Positions 8,815 through 18,126 of a DNA stretch of 64,000 nt are shown piece by piece (the stretch's first letter is position 1; each line of letters begins with the position of its first letter). The stretch spans positions 17,316 to 81,315 of the forward strand of contig FUHX01000041.1 of the NCBI GenBank assembly GCA_900163555.1, read 5' to 3'. Source of the stretch: Actinomycetales bacterium JB111 (GTDB taxonomy: Bacteria; Actinomycetota; Actinomycetes; Actinomycetales; Actinomycetaceae). The notes under the pieces are model-generated. The model saw only the letters and a program-made list of their open reading frames with translations, made no database searches and was not told where the DNA came from. The position numbers were made by a program, and so were the translations under genes.

Positions 8815-10967
8815 AGCACGAGGGGGACGACGCCGGCCGCGCCCGCGAGCCGCAGGTGCCGCGCGGCGATCGTGAGCGTCCAGCCGGAGTCCGTGTACTC
8901 GTCCACGAGCATGACCCGCCGGCCCGGCAGTCCCTCGAGCGCGGCCTGGCCGAGCCCGAGCGTGAGCCTTCCGTGGACGTCCGCGAGCCTGCTGGCCGAG
9001 TTGACGTCGTAGCGCCCGGGCGGCACGCCCTCGGCCGGGTAGAACGCGCCGACGACCGGCGCACCCAAGTGCCGCGCCACCCGGGCGGCGAGGTCCCGCA
9101 TGAGGGTGGGGCGCGTGGCGGAGTCGATCGCGACGACGCCGTCGATGCCCGCCAGCGGACCGGTGCGTCCGTCCGACCCCTCCCAGGCCGCGAGCGCGAC
9201 GTCGAGGGCGCGGGCTGCGTCGACCGGCAGCGGACCGTCCTCGGCGGACGCTCCGACCGCTGCCCGCAGCGCCCCGGCGAGCCCGATGCCGTCAAGCCGA
9301 CCGACGGCGAGGCCGGACTCGGCCCGCTCGCCCTCGGGGATCTTGCCGGCCAGGTCGACACCGAGGCGGGCCATCCCGCTCGGCCACTGCCGTCGGGGCT
9401 CGATCTCGATGCCGGGCCGATCCAGCCCTGCGCGGGCCTGCTCGGTGGCCGCGGCGTCGACGGCCGTGCCCAGGTCGATGCCGCCGCACAGGTCGCAGCG
9501 GCCGCAGCGCCAGGCGTCCTCGAGGTCGGGGTCGTCGAGGTGTGCCCGCAGGACGGCCATCCGGCAGGCCGGCGCCTCGAGCCTCGCGTACTCGAGCATC
9601 GCCTCGGCCTCCGCCCGGCGGGCGGCCTCCACGCGCTCGTAGCGTTCGGCGTCGTACGACCACGGACGCCCCGTCGACTCCCATCCGCCGCGCACGCGGC
9701 GGACCACGCCGTCGACGTCGAGCACCTTGAGCATCGTCTCCAGCCGGGCGCGCCGCAGGTCGACCGCGGTCTCGAGCCGGGGCGTGGACAGCACGCCGCC
9801 CTCCTCGAGAGCCGCGAGCACGTGCCGCACGGTGTCCTCCGGCGGGAAGGCCAGGGAGGCGAAGTACTCCCAGATCGCCCGGTCCTCACGGCCGGGCAGC
9901 AGGACGACGTCGGCGCGGTCGACGCCGCGCCCCGCGCGACCGACCTGCTGGTAGTAGGCCACCGGCGACGACGGCGAGCCGAGGTGCACGATGAAGCGGA
10001 GGTCGGGCTTGTCGAAGCCCATGCCGAGCGCGGAGGTCGCGACGAGGGCCTTCACGCGGTTGTGGCGCAGGTCCTCCTCGAGCTGTTCGCGCTCGGCCGG
10101 CTCGGTGCGCCCCGTGTAGGCGCGCACCTCTTGGCCGGCCGCACGCAGCTGCTCGGCGACCGCGTGGGCGGCGGAGACCGTCAGCGTGTAGACGATGCCG
10201 GAGCCTTCCCAGGCCGCGAGGGCCTGGGCGAGCCAGGCCACCCGCTCGGCGTCGTCGTCGAGCCGGATCGAGGCGAGGTGGAGGGCCGGCCGGTCGAGGC
10301 TGCCGCGCAGGACGAGGACTTCATCGGCCCCCGGTCCTCCGCCCAGCTGCTCCGCGACGTCGCGGGTCACGCGGGCGTTCGCGGTCGCGGTCGTCGCCAG
10401 CACGGGCACGCCCGTGGGGAGGTCCCCGAGCAGGGTCCGGATGCGGCGGTAGTCGGGGCGGAAGTCGTGCCCCCAGTCGGAGATGCAGTGCGCCTCGTCG
10501 ATGACGACGAGGCCGGCGTCCGCGGCGAGCCGGGGGAGCACCTCGTCGCGGAACGCGGGGTTGTTGAGGCGTTCGGGGCTGACGAGAAGGACGTCGACGT
10601 CTCCGGCGGCGATCGCGGCGTGGACCTCGTCCCACTGCTGCACGTTGGTCGAGTTGAGCGTGACCGCGCGGATGCCCGCGCGACCTGCCGCCGCGATCTG
10701 GTCGCGCATGAGCGCGAGCAGGGGGGAGACGATGACCGTGGGGCCAGCGCCCTCGGCGCGGCGCAGGGCGGTGGCGACGAAGTAGACCGCCGACTTCCCC
10801 CAGCCGGTGCGCTGGACGACCAGGACGCGCCGGGACTCCACCACGAGCGCCTCGATCGCCCGCCACTGGTCGGCGCGGAGAGAGGCGTCCTCGCGGCCGA
10901 CGAGCCGGCGCAGCGCCTCCTCGGCGCGCTGGCGGAGGGCTGGTGCGGGGGAGTGCGTGGCGGTCAC
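8802..10967 (-). CDS. recQ: RecQ-family ATP-dependent DNA helicase with C-terminal PRTase-like domain
   Basis: A 3'-5' superfamily 2 helicase of 721 residues. Walker A is TGWGKS (about 54-59), the DEAH box is at residues 157-160 inside VVIDEAHCISDWGHDF, and motif VI reads QQVGRAGRG. A RecQ zinc-binding cysteine cluster ends in CGRCDLCGG. No clear HRDC domain is seen. The last 120 residues instead look like a phosphoribosyltransferase: VMLVDEYTDSGWTL (about 680-693) matches the PRPP-binding loop pattern and is followed by LAGAAGVVPLVLAV, as in ComF proteins. The GTG start at 10967 is preceded by TAGCGT six bases upstream, so it is probably leaderless. It converges on hisD. Confidence 0.92.
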   Translation of the reverse strand: MTATHSPAPALRQRAEEALRRLVGREDASLRADQWRAIEALVVESRRVLVVQRTGWGKSAVYFVATALRRAEGAGPTVIVSPLLALMRDQIAAAGRAGIRAVTLNSTNVQQWDEVHAAIAAGDVDVLLVSPERLNNPAFRDEVLPRLAADAGLVVIDEAHCISDWGHDFRPDYRRIRTLLGDLPTGVPVLATTATANARVTRDVAEQLGGGPGADEVLVLRGSLDRPALHLASIRLDDDAERVAWLAQALAAWEGSGIVYTLTVSAAHAVAEQLRAAGQEVRAYTGRTEPAEREQLEEDLRHNRVKALVATSALGMGFDKPDLRFIVHLGSPSSPVAYYQQVGRAGRGVDRADVVLLPGREDRAIWEYFASLAFPPEDTVRHVLAALEEGGVLSTPRLETAVDLRRARLETMLKVLDVDGVVRRVRGGWESTGRPWSYDAERYERVEAARRAEAEAMLEYARLEAPACRMAVLRAHLDDPDLEDAWRCGRCDLCGGIDLGTAVDAAATEQARAGLDRPGIEIEPRRQWPSGMARLGVDLAGKIPEGERAESGLAVGRLDGIGLAGALRAAVGASAEDGPLPVDAARALDVALAAWEGSDGRTGPLAGIDGVVAIDSATRPTLMRDLAARVARHLGAPVVGAFYPAEGVPPGRYDVNSASRLADVHGRLTLGLGQAALEGLPGRRVMLVDEYTDSGWTLTIAARHLRLAGAAGVVPLVLAVR

Positions 10968-11052
10968 GACCCCACGCTACGCAGGGTCGGGGACATCCCG
11001 CCGACGAGGGGAGGCCGCCTGTGGAGCGCGGCAGATGGACGGGCCCCTGTGG

Positions 11053-11164
11053 ATCAGGCCGGAGGGATCAGCTGCGCGCGATCAGGCCGGAGGGATCAGC
11101 TCCGTGGCATCAGCGCGGCGCGATCAGTCCGGAGAGGTCAGCGCCGCGGATATCGGTGCCGCGG
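11053..11164. repeat. Degenerate 28-bp tandem repeats with GATCAG core
   Basis: Units starting ATCAGGCCGGAGGGATCAG lie at 11053-11080 and 11081-11108, with degenerate units from 11109 and 11137. Within a unit the ATCAG core recurs at about half spacing. The array fills the spacer between recQ and the DUF952 gene. Confidence 0.8.
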
Positions 11165-11166
11165 GA

Positions 11167-11535
11167 TCAGGCCGGCGGGCCGACGACGAACTCGCCGTCG
11201 ACAAAGCCGGCGGGCCGGACCGCGACGACCGCGTCCATCGGGATGGGCCCGTACACGTGGGGGTAGACCTCGCCGCCGGCGGAGGAGGACTCGGCCTCGT
11301 CCCGGATGGTCAGCCCGCAGGAGCGGAGGACGTCGGGGTCGAGGACGAGGACGACCAGGCCGTCTGAGTCCTCGGCGAACAGTGCCTTGGCGACGTCCTC
11401 GACCTGGTGGTCGTAGGAGCAGTGGACGAATCCGGCCGACTCCAGCGTCACGCCGCGCGTCGACATCCGGTACATCCCCGTCTCGCGTGCGACCGCCAGG
11501 TCGGCGTCGTCCGCAATGTGCCAGATCTTTTCCAC
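11167..11535 (-). CDS. DUF952 family protein
   Basis: A 122-residue protein matching DUF952 by its landmarks: KIWHIADDADLAVARETG at the start, the GFVHCSYDHQV segment, the VLVLDPDVLRSCGLTIRDE strand, and GEVYPHVYGPIPMDAVV near the end. The biochemical function is not established; the fold has been compared to ADP-ribosyltransferase-like enzymes. GTG is the start, with TAGCCT six bases upstream (complement 11542-11547), so the transcript is probably leaderless. It is a single gene between recQ and the AraM/kinase island. Confidence 0.85.
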   Translation of the reverse strand: MEKIWHIADDADLAVARETGMYRMSTRGVTLESAGFVHCSYDHQVEDVAKALFAEDSDGLVVLVLDPDVLRSCGLTIRDEAESSSAGGEVYPHVYGPIPMDAVVAVRPAGFVDGEFVVGPPA

Positions 11536-11770
11536 GGGGCCAGGCTAACCGTGGAATGCCGCGGAAAATAAGGGTTTCACGGCCCCAGTCTCGTGAGACC
11601 TGACATAGGCGGACGCCCGAAGATGCGCCAGGTCATGATCCAGGCGTGGCGCCGCCCACCCGCGCCGGGAGTCAGTGGCTCAGAGCACGTCTCCTCGCGC
11701 GCGTCTGACCCGTTGGTGGGCCGCAGCGAGTGCGATCGAATCGTTGACCCCACCAGTGGGCGTCTGTATA

Positions 11771-11800
11771 TTCCAAATCTGGAGTATTCCAAAGTCGGAA
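11771..11800. promoter_or_regulatory. Pair of operator-like dyads upstream of the dehydrogenase/kinase pair
   Basis: Two adjacent AT-rich imperfect dyads, TTCCAAATCTGGA (11771-11783) and TTCCAAAGTCGGAA (11787-11800), share the half-site TTCCAAA. They are conspicuous in an otherwise GC-rich spacer and end immediately before a strong AAGGAGG. They probably bind a repressor or activator not encoded next door. The rest of the 11536-11914 spacer shows nothing else I can name. Confidence 0.5.
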
Positions 11801-11813
11801 CAAGGAGGTCGGT

Positions 11814-11918
11814 GTGTGGCTCGACGACGAGCAGAGCGTGGGGAACGGTGATGGGGGCCCTCGGCGGGGATCGAGCTCAGCACTGAACCGTCCGGCTGCC
11901 CGGGGAGACGTTCGATGA
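11814..11918 (+). CDS. Possible 34-residue upstream ORF coupled to the dehydrogenase
   Basis: A GTG at 11814 has a strong AAGGAGG (11802-11808) five bases upstream. It opens a 34-codon frame whose TGA overlaps the ATG of the next gene (ATGA at 11915). The predicted peptide is polar, Gly/Arg/Ser-rich and unlike any family I know. It may be a coupling uORF, or the SD may mark an untranslated relic. No homology argument supports it. Confidence 0.3.
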   Translation: MWLDDEQSVGNGDGGPRRGSSSALNRPAARGDVR

Positions 11919-13360
11919 GCGGCTCGGTCGATCTCCAGATCGGCGTGGGACCGCTCGAGCACTTCTACCGTGAGGCTGGCCGGCGATCCGGCTCGGACAG
12001 GTCGCTGAGGCTGGACCGGATCTCGGCCGGGCCGCACGCCCTGGACACCGTCGTCGACCTCGCGGCCGGTGGCCGCGAAGGGCGGGCCGTCGTGGTCGGG
12101 GACCGCACGGAGATCCTGCGTGACGGCGTCGCGGTCAAGCGATGGGTCGCTCAAGCGTTCAGGGATGCCGGGTTCGACGTCGAGCTTGTGGTGATCGGCG
12201 GTGAGGACGAGCTTCATACGACTCCCGAGCACGTCACCGAGGTACGCACTCGGCTCCGCCATGACGACACGGTCGTCGTGGTCGGCTCGGGCACCATCGT
12301 CGACATCACGAAGCATGCGGTCCTCGCGCTCGAGGAGAGCGGGCCGTCGTCGGACGTCGTCCTGACGGCGGTGCAGACCGCGAACTCCGTGTGCGCCTTC
12401 ACCTCGGGGCTCACGGTGCTCACGAGCGACGGAGTCAAGCGCACGGTGCCCTCCCGGCTGGTCGACCGTCTCCTCCTCGACACGACGCTCCTCTCCCAGG
12501 CGCCGAGGGACTACACGCTCGGCGGCATCGGTGACGCCGCGGTCTCCGCCTCGTCGATAGCGGACTACAGACTGGCGCACCTGCTCGGTCAGGGACGTTG
12601 GGAGCCACTGGCCTGGGACGTTGTCGAGCCGGGGCGTGAGCTCTTCCTCGGAGGGGCCCCTGCGTGGGCGGACCCGGGTGTTGCAGGAGCGGAGCGGCTC
12701 GGACTCGATCTCGCCGCGTGCGGCCTCGCGATGACGTTCGCCGGGGAGTCGGCCCCGCTGTCCGGTCTGGAGCACGTCACGAGCCACATGCTCGACATGG
12801 CGGCCGGGTATCGCGGACGCCTGGTCGGGAACCACGGTTCGCAGTGCGGCCTGGCGACGGCCCTGGTGCTGATCGCCTTCGAGGTCCTGCTCGACGAGGT
12901 AGACCTTCAGTCGGTGGATCTGGACGCCCGGGCCGTCGACCGCGACGCCGAGGAGCTGAGCGTGCGCACGGCGTTCGAGCACCTGGATGCGGACGGTGCC
13001 ACGTGGCGGGAGTGCTGGTCGGACTACTCCACCAAGCTCGACGCGTGGCGGGCCGGCGCATCGACGATCCGAGACTTCCAGGCGAGCTGGCCTGCGCACC
13101 GCGACGACCTCCGCCGCTACCTCGTTCCGGCGGACGAGTACATGCGGGCGCTCGCGGTCGCGGGGCATCCGCTGTCGTGGTCCGACGTGCCGCCGGGGAT
13201 CGGGGAGGACGAGGCGCGCTGGGCCTTCGAGAACGCGCGACTCATGCGCAAGCGGGTCTCCGTCGCCGATGTCCTGTACTTCGCCGGCGTGTGGTCGACG
13301 TCCTTCGTCGACCGGATCTTCGACCGGTTCCACGAGATTTGCGACGAGATCGCCGCCTGA
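11915..13360 (+). CDS. AraM/glycerol-1-phosphate dehydrogenase-like iron-type dehydrogenase
   Basis: A 481-residue NAD(P)-dependent, metal-containing polyol/phosphopolyol dehydrogenase. The dinucleotide-binding region reads VVVVGSGTIVDITKHA. Candidate metal ligands are the Asp in LGGIGDAAVSAS and the His residues in PLSGLEHVTSHMLDM and GNHGSQCGLA, the pattern of sn-glycerol-1-phosphate dehydrogenase and AraM. ATG 11915 has GGGGAG seven bases upstream. The downstream FGGY kinase, 62 bp away, suggests the pair degrades or interconverts a sugar or polyol. Which one is unknown, and the phosphorylated or free state of the substrate is open. Confidence 0.78.
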   Translation: MSGSVDLQIGVGPLEHFYREAGRRSGSDRSLRLDRISAGPHALDTVVDLAAGGREGRAVVVGDRTEILRDGVAVKRWVAQAFRDAGFDVELVVIGGEDELHTTPEHVTEVRTRLRHDDTVVVVGSGTIVDITKHAVLALEESGPSSDVVLTAVQTANSVCAFTSGLTVLTSDGVKRTVPSRLVDRLLLDTTLLSQAPRDYTLGGIGDAAVSASSIADYRLAHLLGQGRWEPLAWDVVEPGRELFLGGAPAWADPGVAGAERLGLDLAACGLAMTFAGESAPLSGLEHVTSHMLDMAAGYRGRLVGNHGSQCGLATALVLIAFEVLLDEVDLQSVDLDARAVDRDAEELSVRTAFEHLDADGATWRECWSDYSTKLDAWRAGASTIRDFQASWPAHRDDLRRYLVPADEYMRALAVAGHPLSWSDVPPGIGEDEARWAFENARLMRKRVSVADVLYFAGVWSTSFVDRIFDRFHEICDEIAA

Positions 13361-13422
13361 ACGGTCACAGGACCTCAGGCATTTAACCCATGCATCACCC
13401 CGACGAGAGCAAGGAAGCTCAT

Positions 13423-14976
13423 ATGCAATACGTCATCGGCATCGACACGGGAACGACCGGCGTCAAGGCGAAGATCTACGACCTCGAGGGTCGCATCCAC
13501 GGTGAGTCATACCGCGAGTACGGTTGCGAGTACCCCCGACCGGGGTGGATCGACCAGGACATCACCATGCTCGACCGCGCCAACGACCAGGTCCTCTCCG
13601 AGGTCATTGCCAGGTCCCCCGTGGATCCCGCCGACATCGTCTCCATCGCGGTCTCGACCCAGCGTGCGCTCCACCTGTACCTGGATGCCGAGGGCAACAT
13701 CCTGCGGGACGGCAAGGGAATCTCTTGGCAGGACTCCCGCTGCGAGGAGCAGGTGCAGTGGATCCGCGAGACGCTCGGCGACCGCTTCTACGACCTGACG
13801 GGCCTGCCGCCGAGCACCGTGTGGGTCGCGCCCGAGATCCTGTGGGTCCAGCGACACGAGCCGGACGTCTACGCGCGGACGGCCAAGATCGTGACCACGC
13901 AGGAGTACTTCCTCCACCGACTCGGAGCCTCGGACGCGTGGCGGGTCGACTACTCCAACGGCTCACTGTTCGGCCTGATGAACATCGAGACGTTCGAGTG
14001 GGACGACGAGCTGCTCGACGCGTTCGGCATCGACGTCGGTCTGCTGCCCGAGCTCGTGCCGTCCGGTGTCGCCGTGGGGTCCGTCGACGAGGCCGCCGCG
14101 GCCCGGACCGGGCTGAGAGCGGGGACCCCCATCGTCACCGGTGGCGGGGACCAGCAGTGCGCTGCCGTGGGTGCGGGCGTCATCGCCGAGGGCCTCGCCG
14201 AGGTGACCCTCGGCACGGCCGGCGTGAGCATCGCGCACCTCGACAGCCCCAGGTTCGACCCGGACCGCAAGATCGCGTGCTCCGCCTCGGCCATCGCGGG
14301 CGAGCGCCGCTGGATCTCCGAGGGGCTCCAGGCCGCCGCGGCCAGCTCGTACCGGTGGTACCGGGACACGATCGGCTACATCGGACGAGAGGTCGAGAAC
14401 CTCGGGGGCGCGAACGCGTACGACGTCCTGAACGAGATGGTGCTCAACACGGCGCCCGGGAGCTCGGGCCTGCTCTTCATGCCGTACCTCGCGGGTTCGG
14501 TCGCACCGAACTTCGACTCGCAGGCTCGGGGGGCGTTCCTCGGTCTCACGATCAGTCATGACACGGGAACGATGGCGCGTTCCGTGATGGAAGGCGTGGC
14601 ATTCGAGACGCGCGACATCCTCGAGGCGTTCACGCGGATGGGCAGCGAGCTGCGGGAGATCCGGCTCTCGGGCGGGGCGACGAAGAGCGAGGCGTGGTGC
14701 CAGATCCAGACCGACGTCTACAAGCGACCGACCGTCGCGCTGGAGGAGGGCGAGTGTGCGGTGCTCGGCTCTGCGATCCTCGCGGCCGTCGGCGCCGGGG
14801 CCTTCGACACGATGGCCGACGCGGTAGCCGCCATGGTCCGGGTCAAGCGCACGTTCGAGCCGGATGCGTCGAACGGTGACGTCTACGACGCGGGCTTCCG
14901 CGCCTTCCGCGCGAGCTACGAGGCGCTGTCCGGCGGCGGAGCGTACGCGGCGCTCGCCGACTATCAGAACCGGTAG
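13423..14976 (+). CDS. FGGY-family carbohydrate kinase (xylulokinase/LsrK-like)
   Basis: A 517-residue sugar kinase of the FGGY family. The N-terminal phosphate-binding motif is IGIDTGTTGVKAKIYD. The C-terminal domain has the adenosine motif RLSGGATKSEAWCQIQTDVY. Overall spacing resembles xylulokinase and autoinducer-2 kinase. I chose ATG 13423 (MQYVIGID) over the upstream ATG at 13390 because AAGGAAG lies five bases before it and the family begins there. It forms an apparent operon with the dehydrogenase and has no transporter or aldolase neighbour. The substrate cannot be assigned. A hairpin follows. Confidence 0.87.
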   Translation: MQYVIGIDTGTTGVKAKIYDLEGRIHGESYREYGCEYPRPGWIDQDITMLDRANDQVLSEVIARSPVDPADIVSIAVSTQRALHLYLDAEGNILRDGKGISWQDSRCEEQVQWIRETLGDRFYDLTGLPPSTVWVAPEILWVQRHEPDVYARTAKIVTTQEYFLHRLGASDAWRVDYSNGSLFGLMNIETFEWDDELLDAFGIDVGLLPELVPSGVAVGSVDEAAAARTGLRAGTPIVTGGGDQQCAAVGAGVIAEGLAEVTLGTAGVSIAHLDSPRFDPDRKIACSASAIAGERRWISEGLQAAAASSYRWYRDTIGYIGREVENLGGANAYDVLNEMVLNTAPGSSGLLFMPYLAGSVAPNFDSQARGAFLGLTISHDTGTMARSVMEGVAFETRDILEAFTRMGSELREIRLSGGATKSEAWCQIQTDVYKRPTVALEEGECAVLGSAILAAVGAGAFDTMADAVAAMVRVKRTFEPDASNGDVYDAGFRAFRASYEALSGGGAYAALADYQNR

Positions 14977-14992
14977 GTCGCACCCTGCCCTG

Positions 14993-15017
14993 CCGAGGGG
15001 AGGAGGTCTTCCCTCGG
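14993..15017 (+). terminator. Hairpin after the FGGY kinase
   Basis: CCGAGGG (14993-14999) pairs with CCCTCGG (15011-15017) 17 bp past the kinase stop. A second GC hairpin, GGGGGC-acc-GCCCCC, follows. It would separate the dehydrogenase/kinase unit from hisC. Confidence 0.5.
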
Positions 15018-15084
15018 CCGAGCAGCCGGGGGCACCGCCCCCACCGTCCCTGAGACCGGGTGACACCCCGCCGCCGCGACTTCC

Positions 15085-15098
15085 TACGATGGGACCCG
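15085..15098 (+). promoter_or_regulatory. -10 element giving a leaderless hisC transcript
   Basis: TACGAT at 15085-15090, seven bases, then GTG 15098. The alternative ATG at 15089 lies inside this -10 hexamer, which argues for the GTG as start. It drives the hisC-hisB-X-hisH-priA-sseB operon. Confidence 0.65.
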
Positions 15099-16234
15099 TG
15101 AACGACAGCCGACCGCCCGCCGCCCTGCCCCTGCGCGCCGACCTCGCCGGCCTGCACCCGTACGGCGCGCCCCGCATCGACGTGCCGGTCGTCCTCAACG
15201 TCAACGAGAACCCGTACGCTCCGTCGCCCGAGGTCGTCCGCGACATCGCGGACGCGGTGGCCCGCGCGGCCGCCGGCGCGAACCGCTACCCGGACCGTGA
15301 CGCCCTCGCCCTGCGCGGCGAGCTGGCCGACTACCTGCGGGCCGAGACCGGCGTCGAGCTGACCGCCGACCAGGTGTGGGCGGGCAACGGCTCGAACGAG
15401 GTCCTCCTGCACGTCCTGCAGGCGTACGGCGGTGTCGGCCGCACCATGCTCACCGCCGCGCCGAGCTACTCGATGTACCCGGAGTACGCCCGCGACACCC
15501 AGACGGCGTTCGTCACGGTGCCCCGGACCGAGGACTTCCGTGTCGACGTCGACGCCACCCTCGCCGCGATGGCCGAGCACCGCCCGTCGGTCCTCGTCCT
15601 CGCGAGCCCGAACAACCCGACCGGTACGGCGCTCACCGCGGACGAGCTGACCCGGCTGCTCGCGGTGGCCGCGACGTCGGGCCCCGCGGGGCCGGACGAG
15701 GAGAGCCTGGCGACCGTCGTCGTCGTGGACGAGGCGTACGCCGAGTTCCGGCGGGCGGGGACGCCCGCCGCCCACGAGCTGCTCGCGGACCACCCGCACC
15801 TCGTGGTCGCCCGCACGATGTCGAAGGCCTTCGGCATGGCCGGGCTGCGCCTGGGCTACCTCGCCGCCTCGAAGGAGATCGTCGACCACCTGCAGGTCGT
15901 GCGGCTGCCGTACCACCTGTCCGACATCACGCAGGCCGCGGCGCTCGCCGCCCTCGGCCACCGTGAGAGCCTCATGTCCCAGGTGGCCGAGCTGCGGGCC
16001 GAGCGCGACGCGCTGGCCGAGCACCTGACGTCGGTCGGGCTCACGGTCGCGGAGTCCGACGCGAACTTCGTCTTCTTCGGCCGGTTCGAGGACCGGCACG
16101 CGGTGTGGGAGTCTCTGGTGGGGCGCGGGGTGCTCATCCGCGAGACCGGCCCCGACGGATGGCTACGGGTGTCGGTCGGCACGCCCGAGGAGAACGCCCG
16201 GTTCCGGGCCGCATTGAATGAGGTGCTTTCATGA
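15098..16234 (+). CDS. hisC: Histidinol-phosphate aminotransferase
   Basis: PLP-dependent class I/II aminotransferase (378 residues) that converts imidazole acetol phosphate and glutamate to histidinol phosphate. The N-terminus has the HisC hallmark [15 protein letters not shown]. Family stretches [11 protein letters not shown] and VVDEAYAEF (PLP-contacting Asp/Tyr) are present. The Schiff-base lysine lies in [18 protein letters not shown]. The GTG start is chosen from the leaderless promoter. Its stop overlaps hisB (ATGA). Confidence 0.95.
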   Translation: MNDSRPPAALPLRADLAGLHPYGAPRIDVPVVLNVNENPYAPSPEVVRDIADAVARAAAGANRYPDRDALALRGELADYLRAETGVELTADQVWAGNGSNEVLLHVLQAYGGVGRTMLTAAPSYSMYPEYARDTQTAFVTVPRTEDFRVDVDATLAAMAEHRPSVLVLASPNNPTGTALTADELTRLLAVAATSGPAGPDEESLATVVVVDEAYAEFRRAGTPAAHELLADHPHLVVARTMSKAFGMAGLRLGYLAASKEIVDHLQVVRLPYHLSDITQAAALAALGHRESLMSQVAELRAERDALAEHLTSVGLTVAESDANFVFFGRFEDRHAVWESLVGRGVLIRETGPDGWLRVSVGTPEENARFRAALNEVLS

Positions 16235-16830
16235 GCAGGATCGGTCGCGTCGAACGAGAGACGTCCGAGTCGAAGGTGTTCGTCGAGCTCGATCTCGACG
16301 GCACGGGCAAGACGGACATCTCCACGTCCGTGCCCTTCTACGACCACATGCTGCACGCGCTCGGCAAGCACGGGGGCCTCGACCTCACGGTCCGCGCCAC
16401 CGGCGACACGCACATCGACGTCCACCACACGGTGGAGGACACGGCGATCAGCTTCGGTCAGGCGCTGCGCCAGGCGCTCGGCGACAAGGTCGGGCTCACC
16501 CGCTTCGCGGACGCCATGGTCCCGTTGGACGAGGCGCTCGCGCAGGTCGTCGTCGACGTGTCGGGGCGGCCGTACTGCGTGCACTCCGGCGAGTCCGAGG
16601 CGCACATCCACCACCTCATCGGCGGCCACTACACGGGCTCGCTGACCCGCCACGTGTTCGAGTCGATCGCGCACCACGCCGCGATCTGCATGCACGTGCG
16701 CGTCCTCGCCGGCCGCGACCCGCACCACATCGTCGAGGCCCAGTTCAAGGCGTTCGCCCGCGCGCTGAAGTCGGCGGTCACGATCGACCCGCGCGTGGAG
16801 GGTGTGCCCTCCACCAAGGGGGCGCTGTGA
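16231..16830 (+). CDS. hisB: Imidazoleglycerol-phosphate dehydratase
   Basis: Dehydrates imidazole glycerol phosphate in histidine synthesis. The 199-residue monofunctional form has the family's manganese-binding histidine repeats: [29 protein letters not shown], and the mirror-image second half [18 protein letters not shown] and [13 protein letters not shown] overlaps the hisC stop and its own stop overlaps the next GTG, so translation is coupled on both sides. Confidence 0.97.
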   Translation: MSRIGRVERETSESKVFVELDLDGTGKTDISTSVPFYDHMLHALGKHGGLDLTVRATGDTHIDVHHTVEDTAISFGQALRQALGDKVGLTRFADAMVPLDEALAQVVVDVSGRPYCVHSGESEAHIHHLIGGHYTGSLTRHVFESIAHHAAICMHVRVLAGRDPHHIVEAQFKAFARALKSAVTIDPRVEGVPSTKGAL

Positions 16831-17477
16831 CCGAGGCCGGCCCCCCGGCCCGGCTCGCCATCGTGGTGACGCCGTTCGCGCGCGCAGACGTCGTCGCCGC
16901 GGCGTGCGCCCAGCTCGGCATGCGCGACGCCATCGCGGTTCCCGCGAAGACCGGCGTCATCGTCACGCGGCCGCTGCCCGCGAAGGTCGCGCACACCGAC
17001 TGGGACATCTCCGAGCTGTTCGGCGAGGCCCCTTCCACGTCCCCCGACGACGACGCCCGGCCAGGTGCACCGGCCGCGGGCGGCGTGGACTCGGGCCAGG
17101 CAGCGGTCGGGGATTCGGACGCGTCCGGCGCCGGGGACGGCGCGTCCGGGCCGTCGGCCCGGGCCGGCGAGGAGCTCGCCACCGCGATGTCGACGATCAC
17201 CAAGCGCGGGATCGTGCTCGTGACCGCCGACCTCGGTGTGGACACCGGACCCGAGACCGGCCTCGCCGGTCACATCACGGCCCGCGAGTGGTACGCGGGG
17301 AAGCCCGGCGACGACGTCCCCCCGGGTCTCCTGCTCGCCAACGCCGACGAGGTGCTCGAGGACATCGTGCTCGGCCGCCGCGCGCCCGACGAGATCGCGG
17401 GCGCGATCCGGGCGTCGGACGTCACCGGGCGCGGGAAGAAGCGCCGCCTGTTCGGCAAGGAGAAGGAGGGGCCGTGA
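16827..17477 (+). CDS. Conserved unknown protein of the actinobacterial his operon
   Basis: A 216-residue protein encoded between hisB and hisH with GTGA overlaps at both ends. The first 65 residues ([21 protein letters not shown], then [16 protein letters not shown]) and the last 100 ([24 protein letters not shown] to the basic [12 protein letters not shown] end) look folded. A Gly/Ala/Ser/Asp-rich linker separates them. I know of no assigned function. The position is shared by other actinobacterial his operons, so a role linked to histidine synthesis or its expression is plausible but unproven. Confidence 0.75.
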   Translation: MTEAGPPARLAIVVTPFARADVVAAACAQLGMRDAIAVPAKTGVIVTRPLPAKVAHTDWDISELFGEAPSTSPDDDARPGAPAAGGVDSGQAAVGDSDASGAGDGASGPSARAGEELATAMSTITKRGIVLVTADLGVDTGPETGLAGHITAREWYAGKPGDDVPPGLLLANADEVLEDIVLGRRAPDEIAGAIRASDVTGRGKKRRLFGKEKEGP

Positions 17478-18115
17478 GCGCATCGCCCTCGGTCGTCGTC
17501 CTCGACTACGGCTCCGGCAACGTCCGGTCGGCCGTCCGCGCGCTCGAGCGTGCCGGCGCCGACGTCTCGCTGACGAAGGACAAGCGAGCCGTCGAGAGCT
17601 GCGACGGCCTGGTGGTCCCGGGCGTCGGCGCGTTCGCCGCCGTCATGGACCAGCTCAAGTCCGCCGACGCGCCCCGGCTCATCGACCGCCGGCTCGCCGG
17701 TGGCCGCCCCGTGCTCGGCATCTGCGTCGGCCTGCAGGTCATGTTCGAGTCCGGGACGGAGCACGGCGTGCGCGCCGAGGGGCTCGGCCAGTGGCCCGGC
17801 GAGGTCACGCGGCTCACGGCGCCGGTGGTGCCCCACATGGGCTGGTCGACGGTCCGCCCGCCGGAAGGCAGCGTGCTGTTCGACGGCATCGAGGACGAGC
17901 GGTTCTACTTCGTCCACTCCTACGGGGTCCAGACCGATCCCGCGGCGAGCTTCGACGACGGTCGCACCGTGCCGCCGGCCGTGACGTGGGCCGAGCACGG
18001 CTCGCCGTTCGTTGCGGCGGTCGAGAACGGGCCGCTCGCGGCCACCCAGTTCCACCCCGAGAAGTCGGGCGACGCGGGCGCGCACCTGCTGCGCTCGTGG
18101 GTCAGCAACCTGTAA
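17474..18115 (+). CDS. hisH: Imidazole glycerol phosphate synthase, glutamine amidotransferase subunit
   Basis: A 213-residue class I glutamine amidotransferase supplying ammonia to HisF. It begins [14 protein letters not shown], the nucleophilic Cys lies in [12 protein letters not shown], and the His-x-Glu part of the triad lies in [13 protein letters not shown] 17474 overlaps the previous stop. The partner hisF is not in this window, because the operon continues with priA and sseB. Confidence 0.95.
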   Translation: MSASPSVVVLDYGSGNVRSAVRALERAGADVSLTKDKRAVESCDGLVVPGVGAFAAVMDQLKSADAPRLIDRRLAGGRPVLGICVGLQVMFESGTEHGVRAEGLGQWPGEVTRLTAPVVPHMGWSTVRPPEGSVLFDGIEDERFYFVHSYGVQTDPAASFDDGRTVPPAVTWAEHGSPFVAAVENGPLAATQFHPEKSGDAGAHLLRSWVSNL

Positions 18116-18126
18116 GGACGACGCCT

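Noticed and set aside
11593..11886. A 97-codon ORF in the spacer before the dehydrogenase
   Set aside because: No ribosome-binding site, no family resemblance, and it runs through the operator dyads. A shorter coupled ORF at 11814 is better supported.
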